NCBI RefSeq assembly: GCF_009905375.1
Contig: NC_133647.1
Location: 77,056,231-77,120,230, forward strand
Direction of reading: 5' to 3'
Source: Apium graveolens
Lineage: Eukaryota > Streptophyta > Magnoliopsida > Apiales > Apiaceae
Length of the DNA: 64,000 nt
Shown here: one piece after another, positions 12,068 through 23,594 of the stretch
How positions within the stretch are numbered: the first letter of the stretch is position 1
How the letters are laid out: every line of letters begins with the position of its first letter
Position numbers and translations under genes: made by a program
The notes under the pieces: generated by a model
Told to the model about the DNA's origin: nothing
Database searches by the model: none
Seen by the model: only the letters and a program-made list of their open reading frames with translations

Positions 12068-13303
12068 TGTTGTGCAAGACATGCCTCTATTATAATAAGA
12101 CTAAGTCATATTGACAACCCTAAGATTTAGTTGTATGATAGTCTAAATCTGTATTTTGTATTATATTACTTGAGTGTGTAAAAATGTTAAAGATCAGACT
12201 AGAGTATTTTTCTGTAAACATCCTCAAGCCTAAGAATAAACTCTGGAAGAAGATCAACAAGATCTTGCCTCAGAGAAAAGGTGAAGAAGCTTGAAGTTGA
12301 ATAAATCTGTTTTAGGAAAAATGTTCTAAATCAAGATATCTACAAGTCACAGATCAAGTCATATAGAGAAGTCATTCGAGAACTCCAGAATGAATTATCG
12401 AGAAGTCCAAAATGGCTTATGGAAAAGTCTTAGAGATATTGACAAGTCAAATGAAGATATGAAGATTGGAGATATCAGCAAGTCATTTCTGCATATAGAG
12501 AACTAAGAGATATCGACAAGGCAAATGAAGATATGAAGATTGGAGATATCGACAAGTCAAAATGCATATAGAGATCTCAGAGATATCGATAAGCCAATTA
12601 TACATGCAGAGATTTGGAGACCTCGACAAGCCAAGTTCACTTATAGAGAACTCAGAGATCTCGACAAGTCAAAGACACTTATGGAGAAGTCAGAGACCTC
12701 GACAAGCCAAATTCACTTATAGAGAACTCAGAGACCTTGACAAGTCAAAATACTTATAGAGAACTCAGAGATCTCGATAAGCCATTATTCTTATCGAGAT
12801 GTCAGTTCTCTATACAATAAACTGGAGATCTCGATATGAACCTCAAGTACAAAATGCAGACAAGTTAAATATTCAAGATTATCAATCAACAAACGATCTA
12901 ATCACTTGGATTGAAAAGTCTATAAAAGCAGCTTGAAGAGTGCAAGATCAAAGGCCAAGATTAACTGGCAAAGGAAAGTCATAGACCTACACGATTTGCA
13001 AAGATTTACTAAGCCAGAAATGGAATGCTTTAGAGATAACGTAAAGTAAGGTTTAGTACATCTTATTGCATACTGTGTAAACCTGTGTTTACTAATCTAT
13101 AAAGTAAACGCTGGTCCTTCATTTATAGTTGTAACAAACAGATCTAGATTTTCTTGTAACTCTCTCAAGAAAGAAGCTGAGTTCTTTACTTACAAAGAAC
13201 CCAGGATTGTAGCAAGACATACTTAATTTTAATACAAAGTTAAGTGAGTTTTGAAAATACTGTGTTTATTGTGCATGCTTTATTTATTATGTTAAAAACA
13301 ACA
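12068..13303 (+). mobile_element. 3' LTR of a SIRE-like copia element (1236 bp)
   Basis: Starts TGTTGTGCAAG and ends AAAAACAACA, so the termini are the inverted repeat TGTTG/CAACA typical of copia LTRs. It follows a polypurine tract and the env-like relic, so it is a 3' LTR. The centre is a field of repeats carrying GAGATATCGACAAGTC-like units. Fragments of related LTRs lie at 53504-54560 (minus) and 55466-55995 (plus). No 5' partner is present in the window. Confidence 0.85.
12400..12800 (+). repeat. Degenerate tandem repeats (ATCGACAAGTC units) in the SIRE-like LTR
   Basis: About ten units of 35-50 bp, each made from AGAACTCAGAGATATCGACA or close variants (ATCTCGACAAGCC, CCTCGACAAGCC) followed by a variable AT-rich spacer. 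The same unit recurs, inverted, at about 54090-54420 and, direct, at about 55760-55990. Confidence 0.85.
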
Positions 13304-13389
13304 TCTCTACAAATTAGACAGTTTTTTTCACCATTCCAAATAGTTGTAAAAAGACTTAAAAATATCCAAAACACATTCACCACATGTGT

Positions 13390-14170
13390 TGTATTCAATA
13401 TCTAACAATGTGTTTAAAATAACGAACAACTTTGTAGACAACATCTAAATGACACGTTTTAAGAGCACATAGGAATTGAGAAATAACATGGACCGAATAT
13501 GTACTATCGAGATGGTTTCTTGTTAAGTAAATAAGTCAACTAACTAGTTTTTTATAAGTAAAGGCAGTGATAATATCAAAATGATCCTTGTTTGATAAAA
13601 GAGCATGGTGTTCCTCCGTAGGAATGAAAGTAGATTTATGATTAGAGAAACCAACCACAACGATAATAATCAAAGTGTATTTTCTTTGATTTAAGTAAAT
13701 ACTCTTAGTAAATCTTGTAACTTCAATACCAAGAAAATACTTCAAAATCCTCGAGTCTTTGATTTTTAAAGTGATATATTAAATGAGCTTTAACATACGT
13801 AGTAAGTTTAGAATTATTCTTGGTGAGTATAATGTCATATATTGATATGTTAAAGGTAGAGGTATTCTGATAAAGTACAAAGAAACTGTGATCTTGCTGA
13901 AAATCATACTGAATAAGAACTATACAGAACTTCGAGAACCATTCTTAGAGGCACACCAATATTAAATGAAGTAGGAATAACATATACCAAATTAAAAAGT
14001 TATATAAATCTCCTTATAAACCTCTCTATGAAGTAAAGCGTTAGTTACATCCGTATGTGCTACCGGCCAGTTATCAGAAATATCATGAGCTAAAAGTGTC
14101 TTCATTATAGTCATTTTGGTTGTAGGAGTAGTGATTCAAAAATAATCCATACCATCAATCTACGTAAAGC
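13390..14170 (-). pseudogene. Copia reverse transcriptase relic (minus strand)
   Basis: Read on the minus strand with frame changes, this gives fragments of a Ty1/copia reverse transcriptase. An initial part near 14150-14030 resembles the motif with WPVAHTDVTNALLHREVYKE. The open piece 13536-13745 begins KYFLGIEVTR and continues SIYLNQRKYTL, the conserved stretch after the YVDD box. Multiple stops make it dead. It lies between the SIRE LTR end and an unrelated plus-strand copia relic. I see no LTRs that clearly belong to it. Confidence 0.75.
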
Positions 14171-14219
14171 CTTTAGATGAGCTGGAAAGGTTATAAGATC
14201 CTTTAGATGAGCCTTTATA

Positions 14220-14316
14220 TGTTAGAATACAAATATAAGATCCTAAGAAGGGTCTTCTTCTAACACCTTAATATTTTAGACGAGTTGGTTACTTAACATG
14301 GTATTAGAACTTCGGC
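14220..14316 (+). other. Possible copia LTR end with primer-binding site
   Basis: TGTTAGAATACAAATATAAG at 14220 looks like a copia LTR start. The run ends CTTAACA at 14298 and is followed by TGGTATTAGAACTTCGG, close to the TGGTATCAGAGC primer-binding site for initiator tRNA-Met. At only 79 bp the putative LTR is too short, so it is more likely a deleted LTR or a chance arrangement. Confidence 0.3.
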
Positions 14317-14469
14317 TAGTAGAGGACTCAAGTTCGATCCCTTACGCTTCCAATATTTTTCACAATTTATCATAGACACCAAAGGCAAATTAGTACCCCA
14401 AAGATGGGCGTCCGTGATCCACTTTTCGACTTAGAAATGGGCTTTCGAGTACCCCAAAGATGGGTTTCC

Positions 14470-16530
14470 TAAGTACATGTTCTGAATACAACTTGCCATA
14501 TTCTGAATAGAGTCCCTCTTAAATATATGGATAAGACACCTTATGCATTATGGAGAAAATTTAAGACAAGTTTGAGTTATTCGTGTGTGGGGGTGCCTTG
14601 CTAAGGCGTTTGTCCCTGAACACAAGAGAAAGAAACTAGGTCCAAACTGTTGATTGTATCTTTCTGAGCTATCTTGAAACCACAAGTGCTATGAGATTTT
14701 TAGTTTTAAAATCTGACATAGATGGGATTGTGGCGAATACAATAGTGGAGTTTCGTGATGCAACATTATTCGAGAAAGTATTCCCTATGAAGACTGGTAT
14801 ACCCTTGGGTAATTTTGAGGATGATCCCACTCACATATTGAGTTCTATTCCTGATCATATGGAAAATATGACAAATGTGGGGGCGGATCCTGTTAGTAGC
14901 TCTACTCCTAATAAAGTAGAAGAACCTAGAAGGAGGCGTGTAATGGTAGTCAAGGACTTTGGAAGTGATTTTTATCACTTACAATATCGAGGATGAGCCT
15001 TTAACTTTCCATCAAGCCATGGATTCTTCGAAGTCAAGGCATTGAAAAAGCATTGTGAAGAGTGAAATTAACTCAATTGTCTCTAATGGATCGTTGTCTC
15101 TAATGGATCATGAGAGTTAGTTGATCTCCCTCCTAGGTGTTCTACTATTGGATGTAAATGGATATTCAAGAGGAAACTAAACCCTGACGGCTCAATAGAT
15201 AAGTACAAGGTTAGGCTAGTTGCTAAAGGCTTTAGGCAAATTGAAGAGATTGACTATTTTGATACTTACTCTCCTGTTGCCCGAATGATAACAATCAGTA
15301 TGCTTATTGCATTGGCTTCCGTACATGGTCTTATCATCCATCAAATGGATGTAAAGACATTATTTTTTCATGACGACCTTGAAGAAGAGATTAAATGGAT
15401 CAACCTGAGGGATTTGTTGCTTCTGTTAATGAGAGAAAAGTATATAGACTATTTAAGTCCATATATGGATTTAAAAAAGAACCTATAGACTGGCATAAAA
15501 AGTTTGATGAAAGTGTTTTAGACTTCGAGTTTTTAGTTAATGAAAGTGATAAGTATGTTTATTATAAGGTTAGAGATAATGATTGTGTGATTGTGTGCTT
15601 GTATGTAGATGATATTTTATTATTTGTAACCAATATTGAAATTATTAATAAGGCAAAGAGTTTCTTGAAAAGGCACTTTGAAATGAAGGATATGGGTGAG
15701 GCTAGTGTGATTCTTGGAATCAAGTTGACTCAATCAACTGATGGAATAACATTGTCTCAGTCTCATTATATAAAAAACTCTATACTTGAGAAGTATAGTT
15801 ATTCAAATTGTAGAATTGCTAGTACACCATATGATTCAAAAGTTGCAATAGTCAAGAATAATTCAGGAGTTCTTGTGTCTTAGTTAAGATATTCTCAGAT
15901 TATTGGGAGTTTAAAATATCTTTCTAATGTGACTAGACCAGATATTTCTTATTCATTGTCTAATTTAGCTAGATATACAAGTTGTCCAAACAAGACTCAT
16001 TGGAAGGCACTGGATAGAGTTCTTAGATATCTCAAGGAAATTATTTCCATTGGCTTGCATTATCGGAGATTTCCGGGGGTACTCGAGGGGTATAGTGATG
16101 CAAGTTGGATAGCTAAGAAATCCGGTTTCAATGGAGTGACTTGATATGTGTTTACCTTTGTGGGTGGATCAGTGTCCTGTAACTCTTCTAGACAGACTTT
16201 GATGATTCAGTTTATATTTGAGGCTGAGTTATGTGCACTTGATGCCACGGGGACGGAGGCGAATGGTTACATGGGCTTACCTATAGTAAGCAAACTGCTT
16301 CCTGCCATTTTTGTTCATTGTGATAGTCGTACAACTATCGACAAGATCAGAAGTGTGAAGTATAATGGTAAGACAAAGAGACACATCTAAGTTAGACTGA
16401 AGTCTATAAGGGGTCTTGTGTCTGATAGGATTATTGCTAAAGAGTTCATAGGAACTTATGATAATATAGCTTATCCGCTGAATAAGGGGCTTGAGCATGC
16501 TGTAGTCCTTAAGTCGAGGTCGGGGATGGG
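14470..16530 (+). pseudogene. Ty1/copia pol relic: integrase end, reverse transcriptase, RNase H
   Basis: The 5' part (about 14515-14660) resembles an integrase C-terminus (KTPYALWRKFKTSLSYS). From 15100 the reverse transcriptase follows: CSTIGCKWIFKRKLNPDG, YKVRLVAKGFRQ, HQMDVKTLFFHDDLEEE, then after a one-base frameshift near 15405 MDQPEGF. SIYGFKK comes next and the catalytic box YVDDILLF lies near 15600. RNase H follows with TRPDISYSLSNLARY, GYSDASW, EAELCAL and the end RSGMG at 16530. In-frame stops occur at about 15881, 16142 and 16388, where homologues usually have Gln, Gly and Arg or Cys. The open frame resumes at 17981 beyond an inserted solo LTR. It is non-functional, and the copia lineage is not resolved. 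Confidence 0.9.
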
Positions 16531-17975
16531 TGATAAGTGGCATTTTATACCACTTAGAACGTCTTAAAATGGCTTAAATTGGTGCCTTGAAATCAAGTAT
16601 TTTGTGTATTTGATGCGTTTTTCTAGTGTTTATGCATTTCAGGGTATTAGTTGCATTTCGGAGGAGTAATCATCAAGAATAAGCCTTGGCATGTGTTCAC
16701 CATTGCGAGAGGAAAGAAAGGGGCAGATTACAGTGAAGAAACGGAGCAAACTCAGGATTTTTCCAGTAGGGTCCTGAGCGCCCGCTCAGCTATGCTGAGC
16801 GGCCGCACAGAAAGCTGAGCGCCCGCTCAGCTATGCTGAGCGGCCGCGCAGGGTCGGGAAAAAAAGATAAATTATTTTAGGACTTCTACTTCTGTTTGGC
16901 TTCCACTTCTATGTAATCTGAGTTTTATGGGACTATTATATAAGTAGATTTAGAGACGTTTTCATGAGGTTGGATCGTTGTATTATGCAAGGAGCGAAGG
17001 AGAAAAGGAAGAAGACCGTTTTAGCACACCGCAACGAAGATGAAGCATATTTTCTTGTGATTCTTATTTCGTTGTAACGTTGGATGCTAGTTTTCTTTGT
17101 TTGAACCTAATTACTCTTGTGACGTACTCTGGTTTAATATAATTAGTTTAGTTATTATTCTCTTGTGTTTGTTTATCATGTTTTCATATGAACCCATGAT
17201 GACGATAAGTGCTATTATGGGCTAATCGTGATCATGGGGTCGTAATGGATTTACTATGGAATTCTTTAGTTAATTGTTTAATACTTTAGTGTGTGATGAT
17301 CGTATGATATCTAGTATTGGTTGTGCGTATTCGTCTTATGTATGTCACGAACATAAAAGATAGTGTGTTAATCTCTTGTGAAGCGACGGTGGATCTTGAG
17401 ATTTAGAACTTGCCATGCTAGCATAGGTTCATGTATGATGTGCATGATTTGTGGGTAACTCTAACCATTTTATTCGCCCTGTATAATCAAAAGGAATAAC
17501 TTGTGCTTAAATCGTTATGTTGTCAATTTCTGTAGACATATAGGAACTCAGCATAATTGATACCTATTCAACTTCTATCTTAATTGTGGATGCTTGGTAG
17601 AATGGTATTAGTACAATAAAAGTTGGCTTTTATCAGTTTCGTGTTATTCGATTAATATCATCACTGTTGCATGCTAAGGGTAATAACAATAACTATTGAA
17701 GGAAGTAGTAATGAAGTTATGATCTCATGAGTATTTTAATATTGTTAATTGAAGTGTTATTTAAGTGATTAATTAAGTAATTAATTGTAGTTAATATTTA
17801 GTTAACAATTCTAAGTGTTAGTGTCTTAACATTGAGAAGTAATCATACGTTGATGCGTGAGTTTAATTAAACAATAATTCGTCTGAGTCTCTGTGGGAAC
17901 GAACTAGAAAGTATTATATATTACTTGCGAACGCGTATACTTGCGTGAATATTAGCGCGTGTTTTCGCCCTTACA
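16531..17975 (+). mobile_element. Ty3/gypsy-type solo LTR with TSD ATGGG (1445 bp)
   Basis: Begins TGATAAGTGGCATTTTATACC and ends CGCCCTTACA. ATGGG at 16526-16530 is repeated exactly at 17976-17980, giving a perfect 5-bp target-site duplication. No internal domain is present, so it is a solo LTR left by recombination between two LTRs. It splits the copia RNase H frame: GGG ATG GG before the insertion joins A CTG GTA ACC after it when one TSD copy is removed. A TATA-like run (TTATATAAG) lies near 16937. Termini and ending resemble Tat/Athila-type gypsy LTRs, an inference not tested by alignment. Confidence 0.9.
16774..16855 (+). repeat. Two 41-bp GC-rich hairpin repeats in the solo LTR
   Basis: Two tandem 41-bp units (16774-16814 and 16815-16855), each starting CTGAGCGCCCGCTCAGC and ending in TATGCTGAGCGGCCGC. 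Within a unit CTGAGCG pairs with CGCTCAG, and GCTGAGCGGCC can pair with the first part, so alternative hairpins are possible. The GC content contrasts sharply with the AT-rich surroundings. Confidence 0.9.
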
Positions 17976-18627
17976 ATGGGACTGGTAACCCATCATGATT
18001 CATCAACAGTGGGAATCTAATTAACCTGAGAGGATATCCCTCGAAGTGTATTCATGTGGTAATAACAAGTTGTAAGGATGAATTAGTAGTACCTCTACTA
18101 TATACATTTAGATACTTATGTATCCGAGTCTATCCTGTAAACCTTAAAAGGTGCTTGAACTGCTAGTTAGCAAGAGTTTTAATAAATTCTGATGGAAATA
18201 ATTTTGGATCAGAATTTGATAAATACTGATGGACCAAATACCATGTCAGGATTTATAAACTCTAAATGGGGTAAAGTCGTAAGACGCGATGTTGGTAGTA
18301 CATCTTTGGAGATTCCCATATAAGCGAATATAATTGTGAGGTCGCAATTAGAGGAAAGGTTCACTCCTTGAAGCATTCGACAAACAGGATTGAGACACGA
18401 TCATAAAGTCTCAAAGCCGTAGATCTGCACCATAGCCTTTTGACTTGTCATCGTCTATGGAGTGTGGTTACACCAAACGAAAGAGATTAAAGTTGAAATA
18501 TTCCATCTATATCCGGTAGCCATCGAAGTAGGGGACTTAGGAGGGTTCAAACCCAGAAGGGTACCGACTCTGAAAAGTAAGTCATGATAAAATCTGATAT
18601 GCATTTTGGTATGAAATTATGGGGAAT
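17976..18627 (+). pseudogene. 3' end of the copia pol and untranslated tail
   Basis: The copia frame continues after the solo LTR for a few codons (LVTHHDSSTVGI, then a stop at about 18013). The following 600 bp are untranslated sequence up to the LTR. Collinearity with 14470-16530 across the TSD is the evidence. A GGGGAAT run just before 18628 serves as a weak polypurine tract. Confidence 0.75.
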
Positions 18628-19337
18628 TGTTAGAAAATGGAAAATTTGATGCATTTTTTAGACATGTTCTTGATTCAATTTCCTAAAACTAATTGTTGGA
18701 GGTTGATCCTTAATATGAGGACTTAAACTTTCACGTTTGGATCTAAGTCATTTTCTTAATGTAATCCATAAAGAAATTGAGTTGAATTTTATTAGTTTGA
18801 AAGGGTTGTGTGGGTTTTTCCAACATCGATAAGGTAAAGAGGGGTTGTGTGCTTTATTTAGTACCATGTGCATGGTGTTATTGTGTGCCTCGCGCGCGCG
18901 CGCGGCCGCCTCGCCACGACTCAACTCCTAAGTAGGGGACTTAGGAGGGTTCAAACTCGGAAGGGTACCGAATCTGAAAAGTAAGTCATGATAGAATCTG
19001 ATATGCATTTTTATATAGATTTGTGGGGAATTGTTAAAAATGGAAAATTTAAGGCAGGTTTTAGACATGTTCTTGATGCAATTTCCTAAAACTAATTATT
19101 GGAGGTTGATCCTTGATATGAGGATTTAAAATTTCATATTCGGATCTAAGTCATTTTCTTAGTATAATACATAAAGAATGAAATTAGTAGTTTGAAAGGG
19201 TTGTGTGGGCTTGTCCCACATTGATAAGGTAAATAGGGGTTGTGTGCTTTATATAGTACCATGTGTAAGAGTAGTTTATAACTACTAAGGCATGTGGGTG
19301 TGCATGGTGTTATTATGTGCCTCGCGCGCGCACACAC
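18527..19337 (+). repeat. 404-bp tandem duplication across the copia internal/LTR boundary
   Basis: AGTAGGGGACTTAGGAGGGT at 18527 recurs at 18931, and both copies run through the polypurine-like tract, the LTR start (18628 and 19032) and the first 300 bp of the LTR to a CG-rich block. The first copy lacks about 41 bp between CATGTG repeats that the second keeps, and its TATA-like TATATAG has become TATTTAG. Confidence 0.9.
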
Positions 19338-20357
19338 ACACGCGTGCCGCCGCCGCCTCGCCACGACTCGACTCGGCTCGGGTCGGCGGGCGATTTGGGT
19401 GAATGTCTCGGCGTTTCACGTACGCGACACGATCTGAGCGAGGAATTTTATTGCTTATTTAATTAAACTATTTACTGACTTATTATATTATATTAATATG
19501 AATATTGAATCTGTGTAACAGGGAATATCAGTAATTGCTTATTAGAAATTATAAACTCTGATTTACTGGAATACTGATCAGGATTTGCTGAGTCTGACAG
19601 ATCCTGATGCTGGTCAGGATTTGCTGACACTAACAGATCCCGACTCCTGGTCAGGATTTGTTAAAACTGATAAATCCTGATGTCTGGTCAGGATTTGCTG
19701 AGGCAAATACTGATGGGCTAGATCAGGATTTGCTGAGGTAAATACTGAAGGACTGACTGTTACGTTTCTGATTCTGAGATATACTTTAATAAATGCATAT
19801 TAAGTCAGAATATTTATTTTAATTAATGTAATATCTTCAGTTACGTTTTATTTTGTATTATATACAAAACCAAATGTTTGGAATAAGATATACTGAACTC
19901 ACAAACTTTTGAAAAACCCTAGATGCCACTTCTCTCTCTTTCTCTCCTCCATATCATACAGATTATAGCATAGGTTTGCTGGGCGAACTGAGGTACGGGT
20001 CGCTGTTGAGTGCTACGTATCTATGGATGAAGTACTCTGTGTTGTTTTATCCTAGAAGCGATATTGCTGCAACCCAACACAGCGTAAGTGGGGCAATAAT
20101 CTCTTCAAGAACAGTCTAGACTTCTTGAAGGTTAGGCGACTCAGCTGTTATTGGTTCTTTCATATTTGTTAAAGCTTCTGTTAGAGTTAAGTGTTCTATC
20201 TTCTCTTTATCAATTCAGTTACTAATTAATCTTGTTGATTGCCTTCGTGTTTTATTTTGTAACTTGGTTATTTCCTGTTCTTGTTAATTCTGATTAATAT
20301 AACTGTCGCATTGTTGTACGCAGTGTTAATTATACCCAACATATTCAACATCTAACA
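18628..20357 (+). mobile_element. 3' LTR of the plus-strand copia element
   Basis: Starts TGTTAGAAAATGG and ends CATCTAACA; TGTTAGA and TCTAACA are exact inverted termini. The total is 1730 bp including the internal duplication; if the second start at 19032 is the true one, the LTR is 1326 bp. It contains a TATATAG box (about 19250), alternating CG/CA tracts, and a series of TCAGGATTTGCTGA repeats. No 5' LTR partner is visible, so the element is truncated on its left. Confidence 0.85.
19575..19760 (+). repeat. Short tandem repeats with TCAGGATTTGCTGA core
   Basis: Five imperfect units of 35-45 bp, each with GGTCAGGATTTGCTGA or a close variant and a TCCTGAT/ATACTGAT spacer. TCAGGAT and ATCCTGA occur together, so units can base-pair. 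Confidence 0.85.
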
Positions 20358-21127
20358 GGTAATAATATCGCTGTAACGATTCTAATAGAGTAATAAACTC
20401 GATGTTATGGAGTAACATAATGAAGAAATAATGTGGAACAAAGAGGAATTTAAGTATTGTTCACTCTGATATCATGATAAAATCAAGACAAATAATTATA
20501 TATCTGCATAAATCTTAATAAGATATAATTTGAATAAGATGAAGTTTATTGATAGGAAAATGAAGAGCTTACACTTCTGAATGTTCTCAGAATGAATTTG
20601 GAGACTACCGTAAAATATAAACGAACAAACGTTGACTCTAACTAAGTCTAACATTGATTTTTATAACTAATTTGATATGACAATCATGTTCAACTAGTAT
20701 TCAGCAGAATTTCTAATACATATTCTATGTATATTAACAAGTCTTCCTCTCAGTTCTAATGGGTCAGAAAGATATCTTTCTTGCAATGATAAAATTTTAT
20801 ATTGTATTTACATGTAAAGTAAGTACTCGCTTTAACTAGTTTTTCATAGTACAATATACTCATTCATTTTTGTCCAACAAAATATATTATAAAAGTTCTT
20901 TTTATAGTCATTACTCTCATTCATCTCGTCTCCATCCAACAAAATATAATATTAGAGTTTTTGTATTCATTACTCTCGTTCAATTTTGTCCAGAAAAATT
21001 TAATATATAAGAGACATAAAAGAAACACTAAATAGAAAAAAAAAGGCTGCATAATTGTATGATTGTCTAAATTCTTTATTTCCAAGAATTATCGAGATTT
21101 TTTTTCCTTTTTCTGCTTTTGTGGGCA
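20358..21127. other. AT-rich stretch without gene
   Basis: No coding pattern was seen. Near 20845-21010 there are three diverged units of 50-65 bp containing TACTC(T)CATTCA and CCAACAAAATATA. Nothing else could be assigned. Confidence 0.5.
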
Positions 21128-23594
21128 ATTGATGTAACGACTGGGAAAATTACGCTTGTATTATATCGAATAAAGATAAATTATGTATTTTTATTGTGTC
21201 ATTTATGTGTAATTAATCATAAAACCCTAACTATTATGTGCTATGTGTATTCTGTATTGTCAGGATATTTTTCGGGTATTTTTTGGGTTTTTTATTTTGT
21301 ATTAAACGCTTTCGTGTCAAAAGTTATATGACCCGAATCTCGATTTAATAATTGCTATTTCAAATAAAATAATTGGCCTTATTTTTCCTAGAATGTCTTA
21401 TACCATTGCGTTATTCTGAACAACTAGATATTTTATAAATTTTCTCGTTACGTGAAAAATGACTTTTCCGGGCCCATTTGGGTGTTAAAAACCCCACAAA
21501 AATCATATTTTTATTTTTATAGAATTATAGGACTTTCAATTATACCATTTCTTTGTATTTTTGAATTATTTACAATTTTTGGGAAATTTTGGCATATATA
21601 TTGTATATATTATATAATTAAAAATTAATACTAAAAAATTATAAAATTAGGGGCCAATTAATTTTATTAGATGTACAATTAGGGCCTTAACTTTAATTAG
21701 GAGTATTAATTTTACTACTATAAATAGCCTAATTTTTATTTAATTATTTATAATTAATTATTAAAAAATCAAAAAAATACAAAAATTCTCTGCAGTCGGG
21801 TTAGGTTTGCGATTCGGGTTAAAGAATTAATCAGTGATTTTGATCGATTTTCTGTACCAAATCAAGTGATGTGAGTACTCAAATTCATCCTCTTGATCCG
21901 TTCTTTCGATTTTCAGCATCAATTTCATTTTTTAATATGTTATTTTTCGATTTTGATTTCTAGGGTTTATGTTCGAATTAGGGCTTTTTCATTCTAGGGA
22001 TATAAGGATGATTTGATGATTGAAATAGCTTCTCTGTGATATTTGCAATCAATTCATGGTGGTTAATTGAACGAACGATTCCTGTAAAAATTGAATTCGA
22101 TTATTAGGGTTTATACCCAATTTTTGATTTGAACGTGTTTGAGTTTGAATGATTTTTGGTTCCCGAGATGTTTGGGCTTAGATTATAGAAGTTTCAAGCT
22201 TTGATTTGAGTTATTAAAATCAAAGTTTCATGATGAGCCAAATCGATGTTTGGCCAAAGTTTATGTCGGTTTGATCGGAGAATCAAACCCAGAGGTTTTT
22301 ACGGTTGGTTTTGGCCTGAATCAGACTAAGGAAGTGATTTGGAATGGTTTGGAATCAAAAACCGTACCAAAGGATTGTATTTCTGAGCTGAATTTGGCTG
22401 ACCGGAATTTGCTCCGGTCGCCGATTTCTGGGCAAAATCCGGCATGTTCTTCATGACCCGGATTTTGACCCGTTTGTTTGACCCGCCTTTGATCCATTTT
22501 ATCATAGAATTATTTTCTGACAAATTTTTCTGGATTTTTAATTTTTATTATTTATAAAAAATCAGTTTTATTTATTTTATAAATTGATTAATTAATTATT
22601 TAATTAATCGATTTATATTATAAATAATTCTGAAATATTTTCTAATATTCAAAATTAATTATTTATTAAATAATTTATTAATTATTAATGATTTAAAAAT
22701 GATGAATTATTTTGATAATTAATCAAATTATTTTCTATAATTTATAATAAATTCATTTTAATTCCAAAAATTATGGAAAAATCATTTTTAATTCTAATTT
22801 TTCCTAAATATTTATTTAAAAATATTTTTAGGGTTCAATTATTTTGAATAATTAATTATATTGAATAATAAATTGATTTATTCTTATTTATCGAATAATA
22901 ATTGAACCGTTTGTCGGATTTAAGCGAAACGAAAGCCCTTCGACTCGGAAAAATGATCTGTTTTCATTAAAAATGGTTTTAAATCCTAATTTTTTTAGAA
23001 GCAAGTCGATTTTTGATATTTATTTATTTATATGCCCTATTAATTATAGAATCTAGTCCGTTAAATTCCCAAAAATTAGGAAACGAGCTAGATTTTGATC
23101 AGTAATGATAATAGCGAGTCTCGATTCTAAATTTTTTTTTACACCTAGAATGACAATGTGATTTATGTGCTATGTGAATTATGTGGTTAATCGAGTCCTA
23201 ATTGTTATTAATTATTATACGAGTCAATTATAAGCATACGGGTAGACGATATGGGCTACGCGAAGTTTGTTTGAGACGCGATTGAGATACGAATTGACTA
23301 AATAAGTATCTTTCTTTGATAGAGACGAAGCCAACAAGGCGGACCGGGCCAGTATTAGAGAACGGTGATATACTTATGGTAGATCGCATGAAAGGCAAGT
23401 TTTTCCCCTATTCTATATTCAGAATAGTGAATTACTTTCAGATTATTTTCGCAGTACACACTGATAATTCCTGTTCATAAATACTGATACACAATTATCA
23501 ATCCTTTGTTTATATTTCATTTCGATTCCTGATTTCTCCTAATCATTGAATCCTTTATTCATATTCCAATAGTTATATATATATATATATATAT

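Noticed and set aside
12400..12800. CRISPR-like array
   Set aside because: Repeats are degenerate and spacers irregular, inside an LTR of a plant genome, with no cas genes.
22250..22456. 68-codon open frame as a gene
   Set aside because: It lies inside a solo LTR and has no motif; overlapping open frames exist on the other strand.
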